Below, one piece after another: positions 10,281 through 18,749 of a DNA stretch of 64,000 nucleotides; within the stretch, counting starts at the first letter, position 1; every line of letters starts with the position of its first letter. Origin of the DNA: an uncultured Chromatiaceae bacterium (GTDB taxonomy: Bacteria; Pseudomonadota; Gammaproteobacteria; Enterobacterales; Alteromonadaceae); the NCBI GenBank assembly GCA_937978655.1, contig CALJUX010000049.1, positions 47,350 to 111,349 on the forward strand, read 5' to 3'. The position numbers and the translations under genes were made by a program. The notes beneath the pieces are model-generated. The model searched no databases. It had not been told where the DNA came from and saw only the letters and a list, made by a program, of their open reading frames with translations.

Positions 10281-10632
10281 ATCAGACTCCCTGTAGATTT
10301 CGACAAACTGCACTTGCGTGTTTTACAACCACACTAGCAAGGCCAATACCATGATTGGCAGTTACGCCGATAAATCCCTGTAATGTGGGATATACCACTA
10401 CGGCGTCCGGGCAACTTTATGGCGGCCCGATGGCAACAGTATGACAACGCGCGCCAATCTGGTGCAAAAAGAAGCCTTTGCACCAATAGCATGCTGTTGC
10501 AGCTGTATGACAGCTACTTAACTTGGGAAAGGTGCGCGGGGCAAGTGAAATCTGAAAAAATTGTTTTCAGGGACGGCAACATCAGGCCCAAAACCGCAGG
10601 CCTGATGGCTGCCATGTTGCCAGATAAAGCGA
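10281..10632. other. Intergenic region upstream of glgC and downstream of fadH
   Basis: 352 bases without a convincing gene. The plus-strand frame that crosses it runs on through fadH and has no family resemblance. The right part holds an inverted repeat (10575-10621). I see no strong -35/-10 pair for glgC; TTGGCC and TTGTAAAAC on the minus strand around 10330-10350 are only weak candidates. Confidence 0.5.
10575..10621. repeat. Compound inverted repeat after fadH
   Basis: The inner arms ATCAGGCC (10581-10588) and GGCCTGAT (10599-10606) are perfectly complementary. The outer arms GGCAACAT (10575-10582) and ATGTTGCC (10614-10621) are also perfectly complementary and overlap the inner left arm by two bases. 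It lies 12 bases beyond the fadH stop. No T-run follows directly on the minus strand; the nearest is about 17 bases further on. Confidence 0.55.
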
Positions 10633-12651
10633 TTAAATCCGTGCGGCCAGTTCGGCGCCCTGCCGAATTGCCCTTTTGGCATCCAGTTCGGCTGCTACAA
10701 AGGCCCCGCCGATCAGATGGCTTTGCACACCTTGCGCCGTCAGTTCATCATGTAATGTACGCAGGCTCTCCTGGCCGGCACAGATCACCACATGATCAAC
10801 GTCGAGGCAGCGTTGTTGCCCGTCGAGTTCTATCCAGAGGCCGTCGTCATCCACGCGCAGATACTGCACACCGGCGATCATCTCAACAGCCTTTTTCTTC
10901 AGGGAACTGCGATGGATCCAGCCAGTGGTTTTGCCAAGTCCGGCGCCCACTTTGCTGGTTTTGCGCTGCAGCAGGTAAATCTTCCGTGCTGCTGGCGGGC
11001 TGATCTCAGCCGGTAACAAAGCGCCGCGGCTCTGGTAGCCGGCGTCTATCCCCCAGTCTTTTAACCAGGCTTCCGGCTGCAGGGTCAGCGAATGTGGCTC
11101 GGTCAGATATTCGGCGATGTCAAAACCGATGCCACCGGCGCCAATCACTGCCACGGTCGCGCCGACCGGCTTGTGGTCACGCAGCACGTCAAGATAACTC
11201 AGCACTTTTGCATGCCCGCTGCCGGGAATTTCTAAGGTGCGCGGTTGAATACCACTGGCGATGACAATTTCATCAAAACCGCCGCTGGCAAGGCTTTGCG
11301 CTGTCTGCAAACTGCCAAGGCGCAGTGTCACGGCGTGATGCTTCAGCATCTGGCCGAAATAACGCAGGGTTTCATGAAACTCTTCTTTGCCGGGCACTTG
11401 TTTGGCGTAATTAAACTGGCCGCCTATCTGGTCGTCTTTATCAAACAACGTGACCTGATGACCGCGCTGTGCGGCATAGACTGAAAACGCCAGTCCGGCC
11501 GGACCGGCGCCAACGACAGCGATTTTCTTCGGCGTGGCCGCTGGCGTGAAATTCAGTTCAGTTTCATAACAAGCGCGGGGGTTGACCAGACAGGTGGCGC
11601 GCTTTTTCTGGAAAATATGATCAAGACAAGCCTGATTACAGGCAATACAGGTATTAATCAGTTCGGCCTGGCCGGCGGCGGCTTTGTTAACAAATTCCGG
11701 GTCGGCCAGAAATGGCCTTGCCATACAAATCAGGTCCGCTTCGCCTTTGGCCAGAATGTCTTCGCCCACTTCCGGTGTGTTGATCCGGTTCGTCGCGACC
11801 ACCGGAATGCCGACCTGCTGCTTGATTTTTGCGGTGATCCAACGAAACGCTGCGCGCGGCACCATAGTGCCAATGGTCGGTACCCGGGCTTCGTGCCAGC
11901 CAATACCGGTATTAATTAAGGTTGCGCCGGCATCCTGTACCGCTTTGGCCAGTTCGACGACTTCGTCATAACTGTTGCCGTCTTCAACTAAATCCAGCAT
12001 CGACAGCCGGTAAATGATGATGAAGTTGCTGCCACATTTTGCCCGCACCGCACGAATGGTTTCCAGCGCCAGCCGGCATCGGTTGGCAAAGCTGCCGCCC
12101 CACTCATCTTGCCGCTGGTTAGTGCGCTGACAGATAAACTGATTAATCAGGTAGCCTTCTGAGCCCATAATTTCCACGCCGTCATAACCGGCTTTTTGTG
12201 CCAGGGCGGCTGAGGTGGCAAAATCTTTAATCGTCGCGCGCACCTGGCGGGACGACATCGCCGCCGGTTTAAATGGCGTAATGGGTGACTGGATGGCACT
12301 GGGCGCCTGATTCAGCGGATGGTAGCCGTAGCGGCCGGCGTGCAGCAACTGCAGGCAGATTTTCGCGCCATATGGGTGCACGGCATCGGTCAGCAGACGG
12401 TGCTTGCCGGTTTGCCAGAACCAGCTGAGCTGGCTGCCAAACGGCACCAGCGAACCGCGCAGATTCGGACTGATCCCGCCGGTGATGATAAGGCCAACGC
12501 CGCCTTTGGCCCGTTCGGCGTAAAAAGCGGCCAATTTGCTGAAACCGTGTTTTTCTTCTTCGAGTCCGGTGTGCATACTGCCCATAATCACGCGGTTTTT
12601 CAGGCGGGTAAAGCCTAAGTCAAGCGCTGACAAAAGATGTGGATAAGACAC
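10633..12651 (-). CDS. fadH: 2,4-dienoyl-CoA reductase (NADPH) FadH
   Basis: FMN/FAD/4Fe-4S enzyme that reduces 2,4-dienoyl-CoA in beta-oxidation of unsaturated fatty acids with even-position double bonds. 672 residues. An Old Yellow Enzyme-like TIM barrel covers residues 1-330. The iron-sulfur cysteines are in CIACNQACLDHIF plus a later Cys (about 335-355). A Rossmann domain begins with VGAGPAGLAF near 380. The start codon is GTG (12649-12651) with GAGAGG upstream. Divergent from sppA; a FadR-like site overlaps the leader. Confidence 0.95.
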   Translation of the reverse strand: MSYPHLLSALDLGFTRLKNRVIMGSMHTGLEEEKHGFSKLAAFYAERAKGGVGLIITGGISPNLRGSLVPFGSQLSWFWQTGKHRLLTDAVHPYGAKICLQLLHAGRYGYHPLNQAPSAIQSPITPFKPAAMSSRQVRATIKDFATSAALAQKAGYDGVEIMGSEGYLINQFICQRTNQRQDEWGGSFANRCRLALETIRAVRAKCGSNFIIIYRLSMLDLVEDGNSYDEVVELAKAVQDAGATLINTGIGWHEARVPTIGTMVPRAAFRWITAKIKQQVGIPVVATNRINTPEVGEDILAKGEADLICMARPFLADPEFVNKAAAGQAELINTCIACNQACLDHIFQKKRATCLVNPRACYETELNFTPAATPKKIAVVGAGPAGLAFSVYAAQRGHQVTLFDKDDQIGGQFNYAKQVPGKEEFHETLRYFGQMLKHHAVTLRLGSLQTAQSLASGGFDEIVIASGIQPRTLEIPGSGHAKVLSYLDVLRDHKPVGATVAVIGAGGIGFDIAEYLTEPHSLTLQPEAWLKDWGIDAGYQSRGALLPAEISPPAARKIYLLQRKTSKVGAGLGKTTGWIHRSSLKKKAVEMIAGVQYLRVDDDGLWIELDGQQRCLDVDHVVICAGQESLRTLHDELTAQGVQSHLIGGAFVAAELDAKRAIRQGAELAARI

Positions 12652-12659
12652 TTTGACCT

Positions 12660-12676
12660 CTCTGGTCGTACCTGTT
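12660..12676. promoter_or_regulatory. Possible FadR-type operator in the fadH leader
   Basis: The 17-mer CTCTGGTCGTACCTGTT agrees at 13 of 17 positions with the E. coli FadR consensus AACTGGTCCGACCTGTT, including the core CTGGTC and ACCTGTT. It begins nine bases upstream of the fadH GTG and overlaps its ribosome-binding site, a repressing position. No fadR gene is in the window, so this rests on motif and on the known membership of fadH in fatty-acid regulons. Confidence 0.4.
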
Positions 12677-12832
12677 GAGTGAGCGGAATGTAGCTGCTTT
12701 TTTTCGTGCTGACAAGCGGCACACAGCCGTGAAGCCGGTGCTTTGCGAATAATTTCTTACAAATTGCCGTCGAACACTGACGTTGAATTCGTTATCTTAG
12801 CGATAAGTCTGAATGTAACGTAGGTTAGCTGA

Positions 12833-14710
12833 ATGTCCGAACATCAACCTGGTTTTATCCGTCGTCTGCTGCGCGCTGTGTGGCAGGGGTTCCGGTTTGT
12901 CCGCAATTTTGTGCTGAATTTTGTGTTTGCGCTGTTATTGATAGGCGTCGTTGTGGTGCTGTTTAAAGAAGAAGAACAGGTGGAAGTGGCCGCCAAAACA
13001 GCGTTAGTACTGAATCTTAAAGGCGATTTAGTCGAAGAAAAACAATGGGTTGACCCAGTCGAAACTGCCATCAATGAGTCTACAGGTGCCGCAGAAGACC
13101 GGCCTGAGATCCTGGTGCGGGATTTGGTCAAAGTCATTGATGAAGCCACGCAGGATCAGCGGGTTCAGGTTATCGTTTTGGCACTATCTGATATGGGGTC
13201 GGCCTCACTGGACAAGCTGCAGCAAGTCGGTGCGGCGGTGGAGAAGTTTAAATCCAGTGGCAAAAAAGTGTACGCGACCGGCGCTTATTACAGTCAAAAC
13301 CAATATTTTCTTGCCAGTTATGCCGACAGCATCAACCTCAACCCAATGGGCGCAGTGATCCTGGAAGGCTACGGTGCTTATCCGATGTATTACAAAGCCG
13401 CATTAGAAAAACTGCAGGTATCGACCCATGTGTTTAAGGTCGGCACCTACAAATCAGCGGTTGAACCTTTTACCCGCAATGATATGTCCGCTGAGGCAAA
13501 AGAAGCTAACAGCGCCTGGCTGACGGAACTGTGGCAAAACTACAAGCAGCAAGTGGCTGCGCGTCGGGGTTTTGCGGTGGATAATTTTGATGAAACCTTT
13601 GCCCGGTTATTCGAGCGCGTCAATGCAGCGAACGGCGATATCACGCAGTATGCGTTAGATGCCAAGCTGGTCGACAGCATTAAAACCCGGGAAGAGTTCC
13701 GTCAGGACATCATTGCTCTGGTTGGCGAAGACAAAGAGCAGCATACTTTTAATCAGGTCAGTTTTGAGGATTATCAAAGCCTGGTGATCCCGCCGTTTCC
13801 GGTCAACAATCCGCTGACGGACAAAGTCGCGCTGGTGGTGGCACGTGGTTCCATTGTGGATGGCAATGTCAAAGCCGGTATGATTGGCGGCGAAAGCACG
13901 TCTAAATTGCTGCGCACCGCGCGTTATGATGACAAAGTCAAAGCCGTGGTGTTGCGGATCGACAGTGGCGGCGGCAGCGCCTTTGCCTCTGAACAGATAG
14001 CGCAAGAGATCCGGCTGTTAAAAGCCGCCGGCAAACCGGTGATTGCATCGATGGGCGCCGTAGCAGCATCTGGCGGTTATTGGATCGCCGCGCCGGCAGA
14101 TCAAATTTTTGCCGCCCCAACCACTATCACCGGCTCCATCGGCATTTTCGCCCTGTTCCATACCGCAGAAAAGGCGATGAGCACTATCGGCCTCAATGTT
14201 GACGGCGTCGGCACCACCGAGCTGGCCGGATTCTCTTCAGGTCTGCCGTTATTCAAAGGTCTGCCGGCGGATGCAGAACGACTGCTGCAGCGCAGTATTG
14301 AAAATGGTTATGACGATTTTATCAGCCATGTCAGCAGCAGCCGTGGTATCGAAAAAAGCCAGGTGGACCAGATAGCCCAAGGCCGGGTCTGGACGGGCCA
14401 AAAGGCACTGGAGCTGGGTCTGGTTGATAAACTCGGAACTTTAGATGACGCCGTTGCGGCAGCGGCTGCCCTTGCCAGCCTGAAACATTTTGATCTGCAG
14501 CTGATTGAACAGGAACTGACGGAACAGGAACAACTGATGGCGCAATTATTTGGCAGTGCCAAAGCCTGGGGCTTGTTGCCACAAAGCGTGGTCAGTGTCA
14601 GCCCGGTGAAAAAGCTGTTGCAGCAACTGGATCAGGAACTACAGGTACTCAATCAGTTTAATGACCCAAATGGCATCTATTCGGTGTGTTTTGCCTGTCA
14701 GGTACAGTGA
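12833..14710 (+). CDS. sppA: Signal peptide peptidase SppA, 67 kDa type
   Basis: Inner-membrane serine protease that digests cleaved signal peptides. 625 residues, the long form with tandem S49 domains. One transmembrane span lies at about residues 20-44. The catalytic dyad fits Lys207 (GTYKSAVEP) and Ser413 (ASGGYWIA), the same spacing as in the E. coli enzyme. It stands alone between the fadH divergent promoter region and a terminator. Confidence 0.95.
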   Translation: MSEHQPGFIRRLLRAVWQGFRFVRNFVLNFVFALLLIGVVVVLFKEEEQVEVAAKTALVLNLKGDLVEEKQWVDPVETAINESTGAAEDRPEILVRDLVKVIDEATQDQRVQVIVLALSDMGSASLDKLQQVGAAVEKFKSSGKKVYATGAYYSQNQYFLASYADSINLNPMGAVILEGYGAYPMYYKAALEKLQVSTHVFKVGTYKSAVEPFTRNDMSAEAKEANSAWLTELWQNYKQQVAARRGFAVDNFDETFARLFERVNAANGDITQYALDAKLVDSIKTREEFRQDIIALVGEDKEQHTFNQVSFEDYQSLVIPPFPVNNPLTDKVALVVARGSIVDGNVKAGMIGGESTSKLLRTARYDDKVKAVVLRIDSGGGSAFASEQIAQEIRLLKAAGKPVIASMGAVAASGGYWIAAPADQIFAAPTTITGSIGIFALFHTAEKAMSTIGLNVDGVGTTELAGFSSGLPLFKGLPADAERLLQRSIENGYDDFISHVSSSRGIEKSQVDQIAQGRVWTGQKALELGLVDKLGTLDDAVAAAAALASLKHFDLQLIEQELTEQEQLMAQLFGSAKAWGLLPQSVVSVSPVKKLLQQLDQELQVLNQFNDPNGIYSVCFACQVQ

Positions 14711-14721
14711 TATTGTGGACG

Positions 14722-14745
14722 AAAGCCGGCAATGCCGGCTTTTTA
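14722..14745 (+). terminator. Intrinsic terminator of sppA
   Basis: Perfect nine-base stem AAAGCCGGC / GCCGGCTTT with an AAT loop, followed by TTAA. It begins 11 bases after the sppA stop. Confidence 0.85.
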
Positions 14746-14788
14746 AGCGCTGCTGGAACTGGGCTAGATCCTAGCGGAGTCTGAAAGC

Positions 14789-14818
14789 AAAAACCCCGCA
14801 CTGCTGCGGGGTTTTTTA
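14789..14818 (-). terminator. Intrinsic terminator after tRNA-Ser
   Basis: Stem AACCCCGCA / TGCGGGGTT with flanking A and T runs, five bases beyond the tRNA 3' end on the minus strand. The symmetric A/T runs mean it could also stop leftover transcription from sppA. Confidence 0.85.
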
Positions 14819-14822
14819 TATT

Positions 14823-14913
14823 TGGCGGAGAGAAAGAGATTCGAACTCTTGAAGGGCTACTAACCCTCGCCGGTTTTCAAGACCGGTGCATTAAACCACT
14901 CTGCCATCTCTCC
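14823..14913 (-). tRNA. tRNA-Ser (anticodon TGA)
   Basis: 91 bases including an encoded CCA. The acceptor arms are GGAGAGA / TCTCTCC with discriminator G. The anticodon stem CCGGT / ACCGG holds the loop CTTGAAA with anticodon TGA. The long variable arm (GAGGGTTAGTAGCCCTT region) is that of a class II tRNA, and the T loop reads TTCGAAT. Confidence 0.97.
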
Positions 14914-14922
14914 GTGGCGGTT

Positions 14923-14950
14923 ATATTAATCAAGTGCCGGACAAATTCAA
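14923..14950 (-). promoter_or_regulatory. Candidate promoter of tRNA-Ser
   Basis: Read on minus, -35 TTGAAT (plus 14945-14950), a 16-base spacer and -10 TAATAT (plus 14923-14928), about ten bases before the mature 5' end. Both boxes match four of six consensus bases. Confidence 0.4.
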
Positions 14951-15127
14951 AGTTTTTTTTATCGGTTTAACGCATTGAATTCACTGAAAGAATAAATTTT
15001 ATGCAGACTGTTTAATTTTTGACTTTGATTCGGGGCGACTGGGTGCTTTTTACCGCGAAACGGCGTTCTGCCGATAGCGGGATAAATTCAGATTGGGTAT
15101 AGTCTTACTGTCATTCAAGGAGAGTTT

Positions 15128-15793
15128 ATGCAATATCAACCGTCTCAGGTTCTGTCACACCATGACAGTGCCGCAATTAACAAAGTTCTGCGCAACACTT
15201 ATCTGTTGCTGGCGATGACGCTGACTGGCAGTGCTGTCGCCGCGGGCATTTCAATGGCACTGGAACTGAGTGCAATGGCTGGGCTCGGCCTGTCACTGCT
15301 GGCTTTTGCGCTGGTGTTTGTTGTGATGAAAACTGCCGATAAAGCGTCTGGTATTGCCTGGGTATTTGCGTTTACCGCAGTGATGGGCGCTTCGATCGGT
15401 CCGATGCTGAACCGCTATGCCGCCCTGCCCAACGGTCCAGAATTGATCATGCAGGCGTTTGGTGCGACCGCATTGATTTTCTTTAGTTTGTCGGCCTACA
15501 CCCTGACCAGCAAAAAAGATTTCTCTTTCATGGGGAATTTTCTGTTTGTCGGTTTGGTGCTGGTATTCATCGCTGCCATTGCTAATCTGTTTTTTCAGGT
15601 TCCGGCGCTGCACCTTGCGATTAATGCCGTGGTTGTACTGATTATGTCCGGACTGATTTTGTTCGACACCAGCCGCATTATCCATGGCGGTGAAACCAAT
15701 TATATCCGTGCGACCGTTGGTCTTTATCTGAACATTTTTAATTTGTTCACCGCGTTACTGCAGCTGCTTGGTGTTTTTGGCAGCGACGACTGA
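15128..15793 (+). CDS. Bax inhibitor-1/YccA family membrane protein
   Basis: 221 residues with about seven hydrophobic spans from residue 25 to the end, the BI-1 topology. The C-terminal part holds SGLILFDTSRIIHGG, with the paired Asp/Arg region typical of the family, and ends GVFGSDD. E. coli YccA is a known substrate and modulator of FtsH; the same role here is only inferred. AAGGAGAG lies a few bases before the ATG. Followed by its own terminator. Confidence 0.88.
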   Translation: MQYQPSQVLSHHDSAAINKVLRNTYLLLAMTLTGSAVAAGISMALELSAMAGLGLSLLAFALVFVVMKTADKASGIAWVFAFTAVMGASIGPMLNRYAALPNGPELIMQAFGATALIFFSLSAYTLTSKKDFSFMGNFLFVGLVLVFIAAIANLFFQVPALHLAINAVVVLIMSGLILFDTSRIIHGGETNYIRATVGLYLNIFNLFTALLQLLGVFGSDD

Positions 15794-15815
15794 CGACAAG
15801 CGTCGGAGGATCCTC

Positions 15816-15846
15816 TAAAATGCCCCACTTTCGGGGCTTTTTTATT
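15816..15846 (+). terminator. Intrinsic terminator between the BI-1 gene and tusD
   Basis: Stem GCCCC / GGGGC (15822-15826, 15833-15837) followed by seven T and ATTT. The T-run ends only eight bases before the tusD ATG. Confidence 0.75.
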
Positions 15847-15853
15847 TGAGCAT

Positions 15854-16204
15854 ATGGCCAGCTTCGTGTTGTATATCCAGTCAGATTGTTACGCCAGCCC
15901 GGTGCTGGATGATGTCATGCGCTTCGCTGGTGCAGCCATAGCGTCGGGGCATCAGATTGAGCATGTGTTTTTTTACCAGCAGGCGGTGCAGGCCATTTGT
16001 GCCGATATCGATTTGCCGGGTGATGAACCGGACCTGGTTGGGCGGTTGGTTAGTTTTGCTCAGCACCATAATATCCCGTTGTTATATTGTGCGACGGCTG
16101 CGGAGAAACGTGGATTTAGCCACGCCCGAGCTGGTTTTACCCTGGCAGGTCTGGCTGAATTTGGCATGCGGCTGGAAAACGCCGATCGACTGGTGCAATT
16201 CTGA
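15854..16204 (+). CDS. tusD: Sulfurtransferase complex subunit TusD
   Basis: DsrE-family subunit of TusBCD, which passes persulfide sulfur from TusA to TusE for the 2-thiouridine of tRNA wobble bases. 116 residues. GHQIEHVFFYQQAVQ is the family's central helix-strand, and the Cys in LLYCATAAEKRG corresponds to the active cysteine (Cys78 of E. coli TusD). It ends LVQF, like the E. coli protein. The ribosome-binding site is weak and abuts the preceding terminator. First of tusDCBE. Confidence 0.92.
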   Translation: MASFVLYIQSDCYASPVLDDVMRFAGAAIASGHQIEHVFFYQQAVQAICADIDLPGDEPDLVGRLVSFAQHHNIPLLYCATAAEKRGFSHARAGFTLAGLAEFGMRLENADRLVQF

Positions 16205-16554
16205 TGACAAATATTCTGCTTATTCAACAATCCAGCGCTTTTGATGGCGCTGTCGCCCGTGAGGCACAGGATCTGGCGCTGGCATTGGCCGCGACCGAAC
16301 ATCAGGTCACATTGCTGTATCGGGATGCCGCGGTGCTGCAGCTGTTACCTCTGGCGCAACAGCCGGCAGTCAAAGATTTTACCCTGGCGCAAAAACTGTT
16401 TGAGTTGTACGACATTGCCGCCGTGTATGTGTGTCAGCAAAGCCTCAGCCGGTATCAGCTGAGTGTGCCGCAGCTGCGCATTCCGGTGTTGCTGGCCGCA
16501 CCGGACGTTCAGCAGCAACTGCTGAGTGACGCCACTGTTGTGCTGGTGCACTGA
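16204..16554 (+). CDS. tusC: Sulfurtransferase complex subunit TusC
   Basis: DsrF-like subunit of the TusBCD hexamer, 116 residues. The N-terminus ILLIQQSSAFDGAVARE and the central HQVTLLYRDAAVLQL have the DsrE/F fold pattern. It overlaps tusD and tusB by one base each (TGATG), so the subunits are translationally coupled. It lacks a clear counterpart of the catalytic cysteine, as is usual for TusC. Confidence 0.88.
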   Translation: MTNILLIQQSSAFDGAVAREAQDLALALAATEHQVTLLYRDAAVLQLLPLAQQPAVKDFTLAQKLFELYDIAAVYVCQQSLSRYQLSVPQLRIPVLLAAPDVQQQLLSDATVVLVH

Positions 16555-16811
16555 TGCGTCTGTTTCAGCTGACTCACCCCCAGTACCCGGCTTTACTGGA
16601 CCTGGCAAGCGCCGGGGATGCGATTTTATTGCGCCAGGACGCCGTCTACCTGTTGTTGCAGCAACAACAGTGGCCGTGCCCGTTGTATGTGCTGCAGACG
16701 GATTTACAGATCCGCGGCCTGGCATGCCCGGCGCATGTGCGCGCGCTGACGGACACCCAATGGGTTGAACTGACTTTAACTGCGACACAGGTGATTGCAT
16801 GTCTGAACTAA
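16554..16811 (+). CDS. tusB: Sulfurtransferase complex subunit TusB
   Basis: DsrH-like subunit, 85 residues, slightly shorter than the usual 95. GDAILLRQDAVYLL near residues 20-33 is the recognisable family segment, and the C-terminus has TQVIACLN. It overlaps tusC by one base and tusE by 13 bases. Identification leans on its position in tusDCBE as well as on this motif. Confidence 0.85.
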   Translation: MRLFQLTHPQYPALLDLASAGDAILLRQDAVYLLLQQQQWPCPLYVLQTDLQIRGLACPAHVRALTDTQWVELTLTATQVIACLN

Positions 16812-17164
16812 TTCCGTCCGTGCAAGCGGACACCGCGTCAGCCACCACACTGGCACAGGTTGCACTGGACAAGCATGGCTATCTGGCCGACCTGCAGTGT
16901 TGGAATGAGACACTGGCGTTGGCGTTTGCTGAGGCCGAGGCTATCAGCATGACCGCGGCACATTGGGAAGTGGTGTGGTTTGTGCGGGCGTTTTATCAGG
17001 AATACCACACGTCGCCGGCGATCCGGATCCTGGTCAAAGCGATGGCGGAAAAACTGGGGCCGGAAAAAGGCAACAGCAAATATTTGTTTATGTTATTTCC
17101 GGAAGGACCGGCCAAACAAGCCACCCGCATCGCCGGACTGCCAAAGCCCGCCAAATGTTTGTGA
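16799..17164 (+). CDS. tusE: Sulfur relay protein TusE (DsrC family)
   Basis: Accepts sulfur from TusBCD and delivers it to MnmA for 2-thiouridylation. 121 residues. HGYLADLQCWNETLA and the GPEKGNSKYLFMLFPEGPAKQA segment are DsrC-family hallmarks. The penultimate Cys in the C-terminal KPAKCL is the sulfur-carrying residue. Last gene of the operon, converging on a small membrane-protein gene with an 18-base gap and no visible terminator. Confidence 0.93.
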   Translation: MSELIPSVQADTASATTLAQVALDKHGYLADLQCWNETLALAFAEAEAISMTAAHWEVVWFVRAFYQEYHTSPAIRILVKAMAEKLGPEKGNSKYLFMLFPEGPAKQATRIAGLPKPAKCL

Positions 17165-17182
17165 CTGGTTTGCCACAGTTGT

Positions 17183-17386
17183 TTAATGTGCGGTGTTTTT
17201 GTAGATCATCCAGCCGGCTTCAAAACTGATATACAGCACAATGGCGACCACCGACAAGATGATCAGCCAGTACACGGCGCGCAGGAACACTTTGACCGGA
17301 CTGGTTCTGGTGCGTTTTACCACTACTTTTTTGGTGATGCCGCTGTTGCGTTGTTCGTCGGCCTGAGGTTTTTGTTGTTGTGCCAT
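17183..17386 (-). CDS. 67-residue single-span membrane protein, unknown
   Basis: I do not recognise this protein. A polar, lysine/arginine-rich N-terminus (residues 1-30, with KKVVVKRTR) precedes one hydrophobic span at about 34-56, then a short tail MIYKNTAH. A GTG one codon upstream is possible, but AGAGAG is better placed for the ATG at 17384-17386. It follows serS on the minus strand after a 67-base gap that contains a perfect hairpin. Confidence 0.6.
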   Translation of the reverse strand: MAQQQKPQADEQRNSGITKKVVVKRTRTSPVKVFLRAVYWLIILSVVAIVLYISFEAGWMIYKNTAH

Positions 17387-17416
17387 CACTCTCTAATCAT
17401 GCCAGCTGCAATACAT

Positions 17417-17438
17417 GCCGGTCGCTGTTGCGACCGGC
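17417..17438. repeat. Perfect hairpin between serS and the small membrane-protein gene
   Basis: Nine-base perfect arms GCCGGTCGC (17417-17425) and GCGACCGGC (17430-17438) around a TGTT loop. No T-run follows on either strand, so it is not a standard intrinsic terminator. It could stabilise the serS 3' end or serve as a Rho-linked stop. Confidence 0.6.
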
Positions 17439-17453
17439 CAGACAATTTGCCGA

Positions 17454-18743
17454 TCAGGCAATGACAGTCTTGCCACCCATATATGGCTGCAGTGCTGCCG
17501 GAATGGCGACAGAGCCGTCCGCCTGCTGGAAATTCTCCAGGATCGCGACCAGCGTCCGGCCAACCGCGAGGCCAGAGCCGTTCAGCGTGTGTAACAATTC
17601 TGGCTTTTTCCCTTCTTCAGGACGGAAGCGTGCTTGCATCCGGCGCGCCTGAAAATCACCCATATTGCTGCAGGACGAAATTTCGCGATAGGTGTTTTGC
17701 GCAGGTAACCAGACTTCCAGATCATAAGTTTTACATGAGCCAAAGCCCATATCACCGGTACACAACAACATGACCCGGTATGGCAGTTCTAACAGCTGCA
17801 ATACTTTTTCCGCATGGCCGGTCAGAGCTTCCAGTGCCGCCATCGATTGAGATGGATGGACTAACTGCACCAGCTCTACTTTGTCAAACTGATGCTGGCG
17901 GATCAGGCCGCGGGTGTCACGGCCGTAAGAGCCAGCCTCACTGCGAAAACAAGGCGTATGGGCCGTCATTTTCACCGGCAGTTCGGTCAGATCATAAATC
18001 CGGTCCCGCGCCAGGTTCGTCACCGGAACTTCCGCCGTCGGGATCAGGCTCATGCCGACACCTTCTTCAGTTGCCGGCTGGGTGTGAAACAAATCAGCAC
18101 CGAACTTAGGTAACTGGCCGGTACCGTACAGCGAATCTTTGTTGACCAGATAAGGCACATACATTTCAGTGTAACCGTGCTGTTCGGTATGCAAGTCGAG
18201 CATAAACTGGGTCAGGGCACGGTGCAGCCGGGCGATTTGCCCTTTCATCACGACAAAACGTGAACCGGCGATCTTCACGGCACTTTCAAAATCAAGGCCT
18301 TTGTCCAGCGCTTCACCCAGCGCCACGTGATCTTTCACCTCAAAGTCAAACTGACGCGGCGAGCCGACACGGCGCACTTCAACGTTGCCATGTTCGTCGC
18401 TGCCTACTGGCACCGACAGATCCGGTAAATTTGGGATGGTGGCGGCAATAGCATCCAACTCAGCGAGCACCGCATCCAGCTGAATTTTAGCCCGGTCCAG
18501 TTCGGCACCTAAACCATCCACTTCAGCCAGCAATGGCGCGATGTCTTCACCGCGTGCTTTGGCCTGCCCTATGGCCTTGGACTTGCTGTTACGCTGATTC
18601 TGCAGCTCCTGGGTCGCGACCTGCAATTCACGGCGCTGTTCTTCCAGTGCGCTGATTTTTTCAACATCAAGGACAAAACCACGAGTGGCCTGACGGGCGG
18701 CTGTTTCGGCCAGTTCGCTGCGTAAATATTTGCTATCTAACAT
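17454..18743 (-). CDS. serS: Seryl-tRNA synthetase
   Basis: Class IIa synthetase that charges tRNA-Ser, including the tRNA-Ser gene at 14823-14913. 429 residues. An N-terminal antiparallel coiled-coil arm at about residues 27-100 binds the long variable arm. Motif 2 contains CFRSEAGSYGRDTRGLIRQH, and the C-terminal motif 3 reads NGSGLAVGRTLVAILEN. It begins six bases after the crcB stop. Confidence 0.97.
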   Translation of the reverse strand: MLDSKYLRSELAETAARQATRGFVLDVEKISALEEQRRELQVATQELQNQRNSKSKAIGQAKARGEDIAPLLAEVDGLGAELDRAKIQLDAVLAELDAIAATIPNLPDLSVPVGSDEHGNVEVRRVGSPRQFDFEVKDHVALGEALDKGLDFESAVKIAGSRFVVMKGQIARLHRALTQFMLDLHTEQHGYTEMYVPYLVNKDSLYGTGQLPKFGADLFHTQPATEEGVGMSLIPTAEVPVTNLARDRIYDLTELPVKMTAHTPCFRSEAGSYGRDTRGLIRQHQFDKVELVQLVHPSQSMAALEALTGHAEKVLQLLELPYRVMLLCTGDMGFGSCKTYDLEVWLPAQNTYREISSCSNMGDFQARRMQARFRPEEGKKPELLHTLNGSGLAVGRTLVAILENFQQADGSVAIPAALQPYMGGKTVIA

Positions 18744-18749
18744 ATTTGC

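Noticed and set aside
10383..11003. Plus-strand open frame of 206 codons reaching into fadH
   Set aside because: Most of it lies opposite the fadH coding sequence, there is no ribosome-binding site, and the translation is Arg/Pro-rich with no family resemblance.
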